Assembly: GCA_019914995.1 (NCBI GenBank)
Contig: CM034143.1
Coordinates: forward strand, 3,102,501-3,166,500
Origin: Acanthochlamys bracteata
Lineage: Eukaryota; Streptophyta; Magnoliopsida; Pandanales; Velloziaceae
Length of the DNA stretch: 64,000 nt
Reading direction: 5' to 3'
Shown here: positions 1-11,339 of the stretch, in pieces
Layout: every line of letters starts with the position of its first letter
Position numbering within the stretch: position 1 is the stretch's first letter
Notes under the pieces: generated by a model
Database searches by the model: none
What the model saw: only the letters and a program-made list of their open reading frames with translations
Told to the model about the DNA's origin: nothing
Made by a program: the position numbers and the translations under genes

Positions 1-59
1 AAAATGATATAGGTTTCGAAAGGAACATTTAATAGCACTAACTCTTTAGGACCCAAAGA

Positions 60-660
60 AATTTGGGTACCTAAGCATTAAAACTTCTTTTGCAGGAAGG
101 AGTGGAGCTAACCCGACTGAAATATAGCAAATGGTACTTGGACAGCGGGTGCTCAGGACACATGATAGGAAATAAAAAATGCTTCAGTAGTCTAACAAAA
201 TAATTCGGGGGAAATGTAATCCTCGGAGACAACAGTAAGTGCAAAGTAATATGCGTAGAAAAAATAGGTAATCCCTCTTCTCTATGCATAGAAAATATTC
301 TTCATGTTAAAGGATTAAAACATAACCTAATAAGCATAAGTCAATTATGTGATAACGGATTTAAAGTCAACTTTGACAATCATTGCTGCTCAATTGTTAA
401 TCTGTCATCTGGAAAAGAAATACTGAACGAAAAAAGGGAAGGTAAAGTTTATGTACTTTATATTGATGATCTTGCTAACAATAAAATGTGTTTAGTAGCA
501 AGTCAGCAGGAAAGCAGCTGGCTCTGGCATAGACGTTTGGGACACTGCAACATCAAAATACTATTAAAACTGTCCAAATTAAAACTAGTAAAGGGACTGC
601 CTGAAGCCAACTATAGCTTGGATGAATTATGATGCATGTGCCAAAGGAAAACAAGTGAAG
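60..660 (+). mobile_element. copia protease and GAG-pre-integrase region (fossil)
   Basis: A WYLDSGCSGHM string near 130-165 is the copia aspartic protease active-site signature (D-S-G). Further on, WLWHRRLGHCN near 520-555 is the H-x-x-x-H part of the pre-integrase zinc-binding region. Both are known parts of copia polyproteins. The stretch is decayed, so no working protein is implied. Confidence 0.8.
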
Positions 661-689
661 TCATCATTCAATCACAAGCAAGTGATAAC

Positions 690-1467
690 AACCAAGCAAC
701 CATTACAACTACTACACATGAATTTGTTTGGACCATTAAGAACAGGAAGCTTAGGAGGTAAGTATTACTGTCCAGTAATAGTAGATGATTATTCTCGTTT
801 CTGTTGGGTTTACTTCTTAGCATACAAAAATGATGCCCTGAAAATATTTATATACTTTTACAAAAAGATTAAAAAAGAACTAAATCTAAACATCTGTGCT
901 ATTAGAAGTGATCATGACAAAGAATTTCAAAACTTTTATTTTGATGAATTTTGTGACTCGAATGGCTTGACACATAACTTCTCTACTCCAAAAACTCCCC
1001 AACAAATTGGCGTAGTAGAAAGGAAAAATAGAGTGCTAGTAGAAATGGCTCGAACTATGCTCATAGAACAGAATCTACCTAAATATTTTTGGGCTGAGGC
1101 TGTTAATACTGCATGTCATATTATTAACCGTGCATTCATTCACTCCATTCTTAAAAAGACTCCATATGAGCTTCTAAAAGGAAGAACCCCAAATATCGGT
1201 TACTTAAAAACCTTTGGATGCAAATGTTTTATCCTCAACAACGTGAAAGATAATCTTGGAAAGTTTGATGCAAAAAGTGATGAAGGTATTTTTCTCGGTT
1301 ACTCTTCAACATCAAAAGCTTATAGAGCTTTTAACAAACGAACCATGATTGTTGAAGAATCTATGCATGTATTATTTAATGAGTCTAACAATGGGACAAG
1401 AAGAAATCAAGAACTAGTTGCAGGATCAGAAAAAGAAGAAGAGTTGTTCCCATCGACAGAAAAATAA
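690..1467 (+). mobile_element. copia integrase core (fossil)
   Basis: The translation carries the rve integrase core. LLHMNLFGPLR holds the HxDLxGP-like start, with VDDYSRFCWVYFL and RSDHDKEFQN (second acidic residue) following, then GVVERKNRVLVEMARTML with the catalytic glutamate. A copia-type C-terminal block follows (GCKCFILN, FDAKSDEGIFLGYS). This is the longest open piece of the element and is well preserved by eye. In a live element it would join cDNA to host DNA; here it sits in a broken polyprotein. Confidence 0.92.
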
Positions 1468-1679
1468 CAAATTACAGAAACCCAAACGGCTGACGAACAG
1501 CCAGCTGAAATAACAGAGGAAGGACAGACTCCTGGAATTCTACCTGATCAGATAGAAACTCACGAACAAATCAGCAGATCCTTCAAGTACAGATCCAGTA
1601 ATCCACAAAAAAACATACTATGTGAGGTAAATGAAGGTATAAGAACTAGATCCCAATTTAAAAATAACTTCATGGAGCA

Positions 1680-2460
1680 CTCTGCATTTGTATCAAATCT
1701 AGAACCAAAGTGCATAGATGATGCATTGACAGATAGTTCATGGATCACTGCCATGCAAGAAGAATTAAATCAGTTTGAAAGAAATAATGGATGGCACCTT
1801 ATTAGAAAACCTCCAAACAAATCCATCATAGGAACTAAATGGGTGTTTAGAAATAAATTAGATGAAAATGACATCATAACTAGAAACGAAGCTAGACTAG
1901 TAGCTAAAGGATATAATCAGAAAGAAGGAATAGATTTTGATGAAACTTATGCTCCTGTTGCACGTCTTGAAGCCATTAGAATACTACTTGCTTTTGCATG
2001 TCATAAAGATTTCAAACTTTTTCAAATGGATGTTAAAAGTGCATTTCTGAATGATTTTCTGAAAGAAGAAGTTTATGTTGAACAACCTCCCGGGTTTGAA
2101 AACACAAGCTTTTCAAATCATGTTTCCAAATTGAACAAAACTCTTTATGGTCTGAAACAAGCTCCCAGAGCTTGGTATGAAAGGTTGAGCACCTTTCTGA
2201 TTAAAAAAGGCTTCAGTCGAGATAAAATTGACCTAACCTTATTTACCTTGCACGAAGATAATGACATGTTGATTGTGCAAGTCTATATAGATGATATAAT
2301 ATTTGGTGCTACTAATGAAAAACTATGCAGAAAATTTTCTGGCTTGATGAAAGAAGAGTTTGAAATGGCCTGATAGATGAACTAAATTATTTTCTTGGTC
2401 TGCAAATTAATCAACTGAAATATGGCATCTTCATAAGTCAAAGCAAGTACATTAAAGAAT
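1680..2460 (+). mobile_element. copia reverse transcriptase (fossil)
   Basis: The RVT_2 family (copia reverse transcriptase) is recognised from [44 protein letters not shown] (first aspartate), [29 protein letters not shown] and the [10 protein letters not shown] active site. The order and spacing are normal for the family. Confidence 0.93.
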
Positions 2461-3205
2461 TGATCAAAAAGTTCAGCATGGAAGGAAGCAAGGAGATGAG
2501 CACTCCAATGTCTACCTCTTGCAAACTGAACCGAGATGAGACAGATAAAACAGTTGATCAGAAATTATATAGAGGTATGATTGGATCACTCCTTTATCTT
2601 ACTGCCAGTAGACCGAACATTAAATTCAGTGTATGCCTATGTGCTAGATTTCAAAGTGATCCAAAAGAGTCTCACATGATAGCTGTAAAATGAATTATTA
2701 GATACTTGGTAGGAACTAAAGAATTAGGATTATTCTATCCAAGAGGCTGTGAATTTAACCTATATGCTTATGCTGACGTTGATTTTGGTGACTGCAAGCT
2801 TGATAGAAAGAGCACAAGTGGCTCTTGTCAGTATTTAGGAGGATGTCTGATCTCATGGTGCTCCAGAAAATAAGCTTCAGTCGCAATGTCAACTGTAGAA
2901 GCAGAATACATAGCCGCTGGAAGTTGCTGCTCTCAGGTACTATGAATAAAACAACAACTTCTTGATTTTGGTTGTGATTTGAAGAATGTGCCTATATTTT
3001 GTGATAATACTAGTGCCATCAAATTAACTAAAAATCCTATTCAACATTCATGCACAAAGCACATTGATTTAAGATTTCATTTCATTAGAGAGCATGTTGA
3101 ATGTAACAACATAGTGTTAAATTTTGTTAACTCTGAAAATCAACTAGCTGACATATTCACTAAACCTCTAGGGTTGACTCATTCTCAAGAATTTGCCATA
3201 AGATA
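2460..3205 (+). mobile_element. copia connection and RNase H region (fossil)
   Basis: After reverse transcriptase come the MSTPMSTSCKL and GSLLYLTASRPNI connection strings, then RNase H: YADVDFGDC, a block matching the usual STVEAEY(I/V)AA string, PIFCDNTSAI, and TKHIDLRFHFIREHV with the final ADIFTKPL. All are characteristic of the C-terminus of copia polyproteins. Confidence 0.88.
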
Positions 3206-3827
3206 GGCTTATGTATAATATAATCATGCTCTGCTCTGCTTCTCTGTTATGTACATATATATATATAGATTTCAGCATATAATCAGCCTCCAGCTTCCAA
3301 ACCTTTCATGATGAGGATGTAGTGATACTTCCTCAGTCCTATGCAGTTAAACAAAAACATCAACGCTCTATACTTTCTAGCTGTAGAACATCTTCTAGGC
3401 GTAGAAATATCTAGTTGAAAACTTAGCCTAAGCTTAGCTTTATTACTGTTTTAAGCTTAATTGAATGCTTAAATGTTTGTGACTGGATGCCTGCTCATTA
3501 ACTGTGCTTAAATGAATGGTAAAACTTTTCGTTATGACTGCCTGCTGAGATGTCTACCTAACCTGTCAAATTCTAGTTATCTTATATTGTATATAAGCTT
3601 TTTGAGATGACAAAATGGGGAGAAAAATGAGAAGAATTATTGTTACATACAAAATACTGGCTCAATCTAAGGGGGAGCCATGAGCAATGAATAGGTAAGT
3701 AAAAGAGATGCATCAGTTGAGGGGGAGTCATGGAAAGGTATGGCAAATTTTCAATTCAAATTGATGGTTTACAAAAACATAAATCAATAATTCTTAATTT
3801 ATTTGTCATCATCAAAAAATGGGAGAT
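3206..3827 (+). mobile_element. copia 3' untranslated region with polypurine tracts
   Basis: This non-coding stretch lies between the end of RNase H and the LTR. It has two GGGGGAG tracts (about 3671 and 3721) and a final AAAAAATGGGAGAT directly before the LTR, the position expected for the polypurine tract that primes plus-strand DNA. Repeated purine tracts in a long 3' region are known in SIRE-type elements. No env-like reading frame is visible. Confidence 0.7.
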
Positions 3828-5402
3828 TGTTGAAATTATAAGGATAATTTTGATGATAATAAAGAATTAAAAATTATGATTTATATAAGACTAATAATCT
3901 GAAAACAAGTTCTGCAGGATTAGACAAACAAAAATCATTTCATTTACAGCAGATAAAAACAGCCATCATACAGCCAACTGCTGTGCTACTACTGAAGCGG
4001 GATATAGAACAGCATACGGGATAGAGAATGCCACAACCACATCACAGTCAGCTGTTCGACTAGTGAAGCGAAAAAAAGCTTAAACAGCATACGGGACAGA
4101 GAATGCCATAGTCACTTTACAGTCAGCTGGTCGACTACTGAAGCCCAAGCAGACTTCTCTGTTCTGAAACAGAGCTTTGGTTCAACGGCAACAAAATCCT
4201 TCTTGCTCTAAAAATCTTCTGGACTCACAACAGACTGAAGCATTTCAAACAGAAGATTTACAAGAGCTAATTCAAAGAAAAAGAAAGCTTAATAATCAAG
4301 AGAAGAAAGCACATTATACAAGTCAAAGTTTTTGATCAAGTTAAGCAGTCAACAAGCATTGCATTAATTATGGACAAGCCAAATCAACCCATCAGCTCAT
4401 CGAATCTCAGACAGCACTTTAGCCAAATCAAGCTCTCAACAACTGGCGGCAAGATTCAAAATTCTACAGCGCATTTAATGCTACGGAAATCTTGCATTAA
4501 TACAGTCGAAAGGAACTTGGAAAAAATTGATTAACCGCTGGACAGTAACGCCTCTTCTCTGACGTGAAGAACCACCAATGGAAAAGAGCGCCAACGGCAA
4601 CATTCCTCAACGGCTCCTGCACAGAAAAGAAACTCTATAAGAAGGAAGCCACAGCAACAAGGAAACTGAATAGAGAAAGAGAGAACATAAGAAAACAGAA
4701 GTAGAGAGAACCCAAACAAAATAGAGATATACAAGAATTCTACCACTCTACACAAAAATTCCTGCTGCTGGTCACGAACTCTACTACTCTACATAAACAA
4801 CTCTTGCTGCCAAACATACTGAAGAAATCTCTCTCAGCAACCTCTCCGATCATCTCGTCTGAATCACATCAGGAACACTAAACATTTATGAGATGGATCC
4901 TGTGCTCAATGTTGGTTTAGTTTTTTGTAACATCTTACTGACATTGTAAAGGTGGTGCTGCAGGCACCGGTAAAGAAAGCTCAGGTGGAGCTTGGTGTAA
5001 GTTCTTAGACCTTATAATAAAGTTAGCAAATCAGCCAGGAGGACAGGTGTGTCCAATAGGCTGCTAGGGGTTATCTTGGCGAAGAAACCCAGTAGAGTAA
5101 GTGTGCTTGGTAAAGCACTTTGCTCTAAGTGCATTTGTAGCTTTTAAAGGTTTAGTGAAGCTTTGGCTCTGGTGATAGAGCGACCATGGATGTAGGCAAA
5201 GGGGTTTTGCGATCACGTTAAATCTCCTGAGTACTGTCCTTTTTACATATGTTAGTAAACACTCTAACTCTCTCTCATCTGCAGTTTACAAAGATTGACA
5301 CACAACCGACATATAAGCTCATTGCCCAAGGGATAACAAAATTTGATAAAATTTTTTATAGACTAACTCAATTCACCCATCCCCTCTTGAGTTAATCTTA
5401 CA
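3828..5402 (+). repeat. 3' LTR of the copia element
   Basis: It starts TGTTGAAATTATAAG right after the purine tract and ends with TTAATCTTACA, giving the expected TG...CA borders over ~1575 bp. The end, rich in CCCCTCTTGAGTTAATCTTA, is typical of long copia LTRs. The 5 bp after it (GGAAA, 5403-5407) would be one half of the target duplication; the other half lies outside the window. Confidence 0.82.
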
Positions 5403-8275
5403 GGAAAACCTAACACCTATGACGATCACCGTTAGGAACCAAGAGATTGAAACAAGGGTTCGGGAAGGAAGCAGGGTGGTGGATGGGGGAGGGGGGCACA
5501 GCGGAGAGGAGCCAAACGATAGAATTCGGAAGAGAGTGAGAAATGAGAAAGGGATGAGAGAATAAAAAGATAAGACGGTTTATAAACATTGTAATTATTT
5601 TACTTAATATAGACAAATATGTTTTTTAGCAAACTCCCAAAAAAAAGCTTCATACTGCTTTTTGAAAAAATATTTTGCTGCTTTTCATTTTGTGAGCAAA
5701 AATAGTTTCGTTTTTACAATAAACAATTTTACCAAAGACCTATTTTACTATTTAGTGGCCTTAGTTTTAACGAATAGAAGCTCAATTTTTTGCCAATTTT
5801 AAATTTAAGTTCAGATAAAATTGTTTAGTTTCTCACGTTGCGCTTCATGTAGGTGCTAAATTATATTTGCATATATCCTTTAGAAAAAAGATCCAATCCA
5901 TTTATTCAAAAAACTAGACGACATTAAAGACTTTTAATTTGAATCTAGCATTTAGAATTATGTAATTATCTTTGAGTTACATTGGCATATGCTTTTACTT
6001 AACATAAATAGAGAAAATTTTCATTATTATAAAATTTAAGAAAAAATGTAGCATTCTCTCATTATCAAATTGTAAGTAGCTTAAGTTCAATCTTTTGGCC
6101 CTTTTTTCTAGCTTTGTAGTGTTATGTGATTCTAATATGTACATCTATTGTGCATATTTGACTCCATTAGAAGAAAAGCTAACCTAAAAAGTCATTGTTT
6201 AGATCTTTGTATAAGTAGGTTGTTGCATGGCTTTTACCCTTCTTATTTTATTTCCTCAGGCTTTTCTTTCCCAAGAAATATTTTACAATACTCTAAATTT
6301 TTATAAAATTTTGGAAGGTATGAGTGAAATGTATATCATAAAATTATTATATAAGTTTTTGTATTTTCAAAAAAATAACAACTTCATTTTCTAAAGAAAT
6401 TATTAAAATTTTTTATTTCTCTAAAAGCTTCTTTTTAAGCAATTCTAAACAATCCCTAGTCATTACCAATGGTACGAGTGTCTATAACTAACTTCTATGT
6501 TGAGCATGTTTAAGTTACCATTAAACTCTACTTCTCATTTTCAAATTTTGAGTTTGATATTTCATGTATTTCAATTATCACTCCGAACTTTACTTTTATT
6601 TTCAAACTTAAACTCTACTTGTATAAAAGTTTTACTTCAAGTTCCATTTTATATATTTTAGTTATCATTCTAAACCCTTCTTTCGCCGAACTTTACTTTG
6701 TACTGTATTTTCACAAAGTCACTTTTTGTATGATAGAAATGTACATGATTTCTTTGATTTACAAATAAAAGATGATGGATATGTCATCACTCATTTTCAT
6801 CAAGCACATATAAAATATGACTATAGGTACGATGAGCTATATTATGCCTTACACATACATAGTATATTGTATGAGTATAAAATATAGCATAATATACAGA
6901 TTTGTTAAGAATTCAGAACGTTTTTTGACATAAGCATAAGTGGTCTTCCTATTATGTTATGATATAATAATGGTCTCTTTGCTTGTGGTTTTTCTATATT
7001 TTAGGGATTTTTGCATTACTTTATGTCTATGTTTTCCTTGTTTTTGTTGGCATTATTTTAGCATAGTTTTATACAAAAGGGTTAACAAAAAGAAACTGTT
7101 GCAGCGACATGTTGGAATTTTGTCACGTTTTTGCTATCAAGAGCTTATTTTGTCATAAGTTAACCACAATTGGAACAATTTTATAAATCCAGTTTGATGT
7201 GGACTGATTTCGAAATTATAAAAAAAGTATTATATTTCATTTACGGAAATATCATAATCCGATAACGTTTAATGAACTTTTTTAACACACATTTTAAGAG
7301 TGTTCTATACCAACCTCGATTCTCCTTCTCTCTAGTCATGGAAATATTCAGTTTTATAGAATACAAGACGAACTTTTGCCCAATTTAAATTCAATCAAAT
7401 ATAAAAGAAGCTTAGCTTCTTGTTAGCATGGTATTATACGTACTCACTACATAAAAAATATAGGAAAGAATAAATTATAAAAATAAAAGAATATTCATGT
7501 CTACTAATTCTAAAGTATGTGAATATTATTACTTAGGATCTAGCTTTTAAAATTTATCATAAACTTTTATGTTACCTTAGAGTTAAACATGTACTTTTTC
7601 TTACCATATTTACTATTATGTGAAACGAAAATACTGTAATATTTTAGAAAAATTTTCATTTGTATTAGATTTAAAAAATTAAGTCTCTCGACACTACATA
7701 TTTCAACTTAGCTTAATTTCATCCTTTTAGATCTTTTTTGTACTTTATAGAGTTAGGCAGTCACACTATAGTATGTTACTAGTGGTACGAGCTTGTATAA
7801 CTGATTTTTCTCTATATTTTGAGAAAAAGGATATTGGAATATATTTCTCAGTTTATCAAAACTTACTTAGAATATGCTACTAGCCATGTCAGGAGCTATA
7901 TTATACTGTATACGTATATAGTGTATCATATTTTTCTACAATGTAGCTTAATATGTGGAATTTTATATTTTATAGACATAGGGGTTTTCATAACATACTA
8001 ACGGAACAAATGTCTCCTAAATCAAGCTAACAAAAAAATTACGATATAAATTATACGTGGCAATACCTTTCGCGTGCAAGTCATTCATTCTAGAGCTATG
8101 TTATTATATGCTTGCTCTTTCACATTTTGTCCTTATTTTAATGTGAATATATTTCTAGGCCTGATATTATAAAGAATTAAGCAAGCGAAGAGTTTTGACT
8201 ATATAAGGAGCTTGTTTTCTATACATTTTAGAGCTACAAATATAACCCCATTCAAATAAAGTACAAATATTTTAA
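5403..8275. other. AT-rich intergenic stretch, no gene seen
   Basis: No coding region is supported on either strand; the open frames are short, AT-driven and lack family motifs. About 6240-6460 ends in AAGCTTCTTTTTAAGCAATTC and resembles the MITE ends at 8276-8515 and near 53050. Segments around 6830-6900 and 7880-7950 share an AGCTATATTATRC-type core, a faint duplication about 1 kb apart. Confidence 0.5.
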
Positions 8276-8520
8276 GGCTTGTTTGACTGTACTTTCTCGA
8301 AAAGCACTTTTCAAGTTTAAGTTTTTTAATAAACCTTCTACAATATTTTACAGAATTTAGTTAAATTTTAGGAAAATATAAAAAAATGATACGTCGTAAA
8401 TCTTATTATTGCTTATATTTACTTTTTTAGGTAAAAAAATAGAGCTCTTTTTTATAAATAAAATAAATTTTTTTCTATTTTAGAAAAATACTTTTTATAA
8501 GCACTTTCAAACACTTCATA
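8276..8520. repeat. MITE-like element with imperfect terminal inverted repeats
   Basis: The left end, GGCTTGTTTGACTGTACTTT followed by AAAAGCAC, pairs imperfectly with the right end (reverse complement GTTTGAAAGTGCTTATAAAA). The interior is A/T-rich with an AAATAGAGCTCTTTTTT segment that recurs near 52985-53010. Small non-coding elements starting GGCTTGTTTG are common in plants. Borders are approximate and no target duplication was confirmed. Confidence 0.45.
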
Positions 8521-8899
8521 TGCTATTCGAAGCATTATGTTAAGTTGATTTTAACAATGTGTTTCGTTGTGAAGAATTCTGAAGGAAGAGTGCATGACAC
8601 ACCGCTAGCTTCATTCATCAAAAATATAGTAATTATGTATGTGGTCTTCGAAAATCCATCATTGAAATAAAACAAGCATCACATGCGTGGTATCTATAGA
8701 AATATGAAGTTTTCTGAATGAACATGGCTCAAGTCAAACTCCTCTTTGTTATATACGTATCCACCCTTTTTACAGGCTTAATCTAAAATATTTCTATCAA
8801 ATATTTGGGCATTCTAAATTTCTTTCTTAGACATGAAAACTTCTTACATCAACTAGCATAGTCCTCAATAACCGCCACTACATATCCAAATTCTACAAA

Positions 8900-9154
8900 A
8901 ATGCTAGAGGTTAGAATATATGACCCGACCACAAACTCCACCTAAAATTGATCTATTTAAGTCGAGTTTGGGTTTGACCTTAATTAGGTTCGGATTAATT
9001 TTGGATCGATCCGAATTTCATCCAAAAACTTAAACAGGTTCGGATTGATCCACTTAACTAATATAACTATTTGTATAGCATATATTATCTAAAAATTAAA
9101 AATAACTATATATAGTGTATCTACATATATATATGGTAGAAGATATGTACATAC
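8900..9154. other. spacer with GGTTCGGATTGATCC-type repeats and a TA tract before MULE 1
   Basis: About 8930-9050 has repeated GGTTCGGATT/GGATCGATCC words of the kind found inside small non-autonomous transposons; related words occur near 40300 and 54380. A TA-rich tract (about 9108-9134) comes before the MULE terminus. No gene is seen. Confidence 0.4.
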
Positions 9155-10920
9155 AGATTACTGTGCGCGAACATCGTACACATCAGATATGACTTGATAA
9201 GACGGTCCAGATAAAACTCGCATCTACTGCCTTATGTAAATACTGTGTAAAGGAATGCTCGTTATTTCACGTGCCCTTACACAGTATAACCGTTGTATTT
9301 TTTCTCTTCATTTTCTTTCCTTCTTCTCTAGAAGGAATCCCAACATCGATTGTCCAAGCCAGCGATCGTCGATTTTCGCCGGAAATCTTAAGCATTTGTT
9401 GCCTAATGTCTTTTCCTTCCTTCAAATGCAGGTTCAATGGCTCCTTTCGATTAACCTAGTTCAAGAAACCCGACTCGGCCCAAACCCTAAAAAATCGGCC
9501 GGCGAGCTTCAATCCGGTAAGGCAGTGTTGTTTTTCTTCCTCCTCCTTCTCTTCATATTATTCACACCAATTTCATCAATTGCAGCCTCGAGCACCGTCG
9601 AAACCGATCACCTCACTTCCGTGTGCACTTCCGAGCTCACCGGTCTTATTTCTCGAATTTGATCAATACCGATTGCTGGTATTGCTATTCTTTACCAATG
9701 TTTCTTTTTTTTATAGATTTCTGAAAATTTTTCAATGATGGTGCAGTCCGGTACTGGAGCTGGAGCCGGATCTTGAGCAAGGAGAGACTCAATTACAGTG
9801 TTTCAATTGCAGGTATCTTCATTTCATCGTTTACTTTTGTGTTTCATTTTATTTTTTTGAATCTTCCCTCTGTTTTCGAGAAGGCCCGATAATGGAAGAG
9901 GTGACCCGCGTGTAGGCTTCTCTAGAGCTCGTCGGATAGAGACTTGAGTGGCTCTAGACTCACTGAGTGTAGTTTTGAGCAAGTGTCTACTTGCTTTTAT
10001 TTTGTGTTTCTGTTTTTCATGAATGTCGATTCTTCGGCAGTGAATGAATGTCTGCAAATGTGTTTAAACGTGTGGGTGTGTACCATTTGTGTAATGCAGG
10101 CCATTCATGTAAAGATGTAGAGTCTCGTAAACGAATGTTAGGTGTTTACCATTGGTGATTAGCAATGTAAGCTTGTAGTGTTGTTGCTGTAATAGGTTTG
10201 TTAAAAACTTTTGTACAAGCTTGAATATTGAATGAAATGTGACTGTAATGTGAATGTTTTGTACAAGTTGAATACTGTGAAATGTTTTGAATTAGCGACC
10301 GACCATGTGAAATGTGAAAGTCGAATATAAATTGAAAATGTATGAAGGGGTAAAGCAGACTACAAGCTGCATATGTAAATGTTAATGGGTGGCAGTGAAA
10401 TGTATAAACGAATGTAAAGTGAATATACATGATTGTGAAGTGAATGTGGAGTGAATATTTGTAGTGGTGATTACTTGTAAATGGATGGCAACCACAACCA
10501 AACTGAAGCACACCTGACAGAGGAGACCAGTGAGCATAGATAGCTCTGCTAGCTCACTGGTCAGCTGCCAAGTGAGCTAGCAAAGCTCACTAGTATTCTC
10601 ACTGGTGCCTTGACAGTGAGCTCATTGGTCTGGTCTCCGGCCGGTGAGCTGGTATTACTCCAAATTTGTTTTTTTCTCTTAAAAGCTGTTTTATAATGCA
10701 ACTTAAACAGATTGAACGTACAAATTTGTTTAAATTGTTTGGTAATACATCCACAAGAAATCTATTTATGTAAAACAGATTTAGCTTTTGTAGCTCACTA
10801 ACCTGGTCTTCGGCTAGTGAACTCACTGGTCTCCGGCCAATGAGCTAGCAGTGCTCCAAAATTTTTTTTCTGTTAAAAGCTGTTTTATAATACAGATTAA
10901 ATAAATTGAACATTTGTTTT
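9155..10920 (+). repeat. MULE 1 left terminal inverted repeat / 5' leader
   Basis: Many blocks match the reverse complement of 13565-15513: CGCATCTACTGCC near 9220, the GATCAATACCGATTGCTGG block near 9660, TCTTCGGCAGTGAATGAATG near 10030, CCACAACCAAACTGAAGC near 10490, and the GTGAGCTCACTGG array. A GTAAG donor at 9517 and TTGCAG acceptor at 9585 outline a 69-nt intron that recurs in MULE 2 (15938-16007), so this arm probably holds the transposase promoter and leader. The open frame at 9255-9662 is read as leader, not protein, because both arms and MULE 2 carry diverged copies. Confidence 0.8.
10520..10860. repeat. GTGAGCTCAC palindrome array, left arm of MULE 1
   Basis: Repeated CCAGTGAGCTCACTGGTC-type words and half-sites (CAGTGAGC, GCTCACTG, GCTAGCTCACTGG) are packed here. 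They alternate with a longer unit that includes AAAAGCTGTTTTATAATGC and TACATCCACAAGAAATC. The same array recurs inverted in the other arm (13565-14190) and in MULE 2 (17795-18325). The symmetric subterminal position suggests transposase-binding sites or structural DNA; that role is inferred. Confidence 0.75.
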
Positions 10921-11339
10921 GTAAAAAACAACTTTGTAAAAAAAAGTTTTGTACAAGCTTCAATACTATAATTGTTTACGGGAATGTCATACTCAATGAG
11001 CTTGTTCTATATGTATCTTGTTATTGCTTGATGAAATAAAAAAAATTTAAACACTGCACAAATATTGTAAGCATTTGTAGATTAGATTTAGTTTTGTAGG
11101 TTTTCTTTAGCTGTATATGCATGTTTCTCTGCCAGGAAGAACAATAACTAAAAATAACATTAAAGGAATAAGAAAACAACACTAACTAAACAACATTTAA
11201 AGAGCGCAATTTTGTATTTCTTTACTACATACCCTTTCTTTCTTGCTGTATGTTATGGCAGGAGATGCATCTCTCCTCTATTTATCTCTATTTTAGTTGG
11301 AACTTCTTCCTAGCTAAGAGACGTTAAGCAGAAGAGAAG

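Larger units (their letters stand above)
1..5402 (+). mobile_element. Ty1/copia LTR retrotransposon, SIRE/Maximus-like, 5' part outside the window
   Basis: Parts run in the copia order on the + strand: aspartic protease, GAG-pre-integrase, integrase, reverse transcriptase, RNase H, a non-coding tail with purine tracts, then a long 3' LTR. The protein starts inside pol, so the 5' LTR and gag lie left of the window. Integrase before reverse transcriptase identifies copia. The ~1.6 kb LTR, the GPKEIWVPK string before the protease and repeated GGGGGAG tracts suggest the SIRE/Maximus lineage. The coding region is a fossil broken in several places. Age cannot be judged because the partner LTR is not in view. 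Confidence 0.93.

Noticed and set aside
9255-9662. 135-codon frame with a hydrophobic stretch, like a secreted protein
   Set aside because: It lies in the MULE terminal repeat, is crossed by the leader intron at 9517-9585, and its counterparts in the other arms do not keep one frame.
10520-10860. CRISPR-like array of short repeats
   Set aside because: Repeats are palindromic, variable in spacing and embedded in a plant transposon arm; there are no regular spacers and the genome is eukaryotic.
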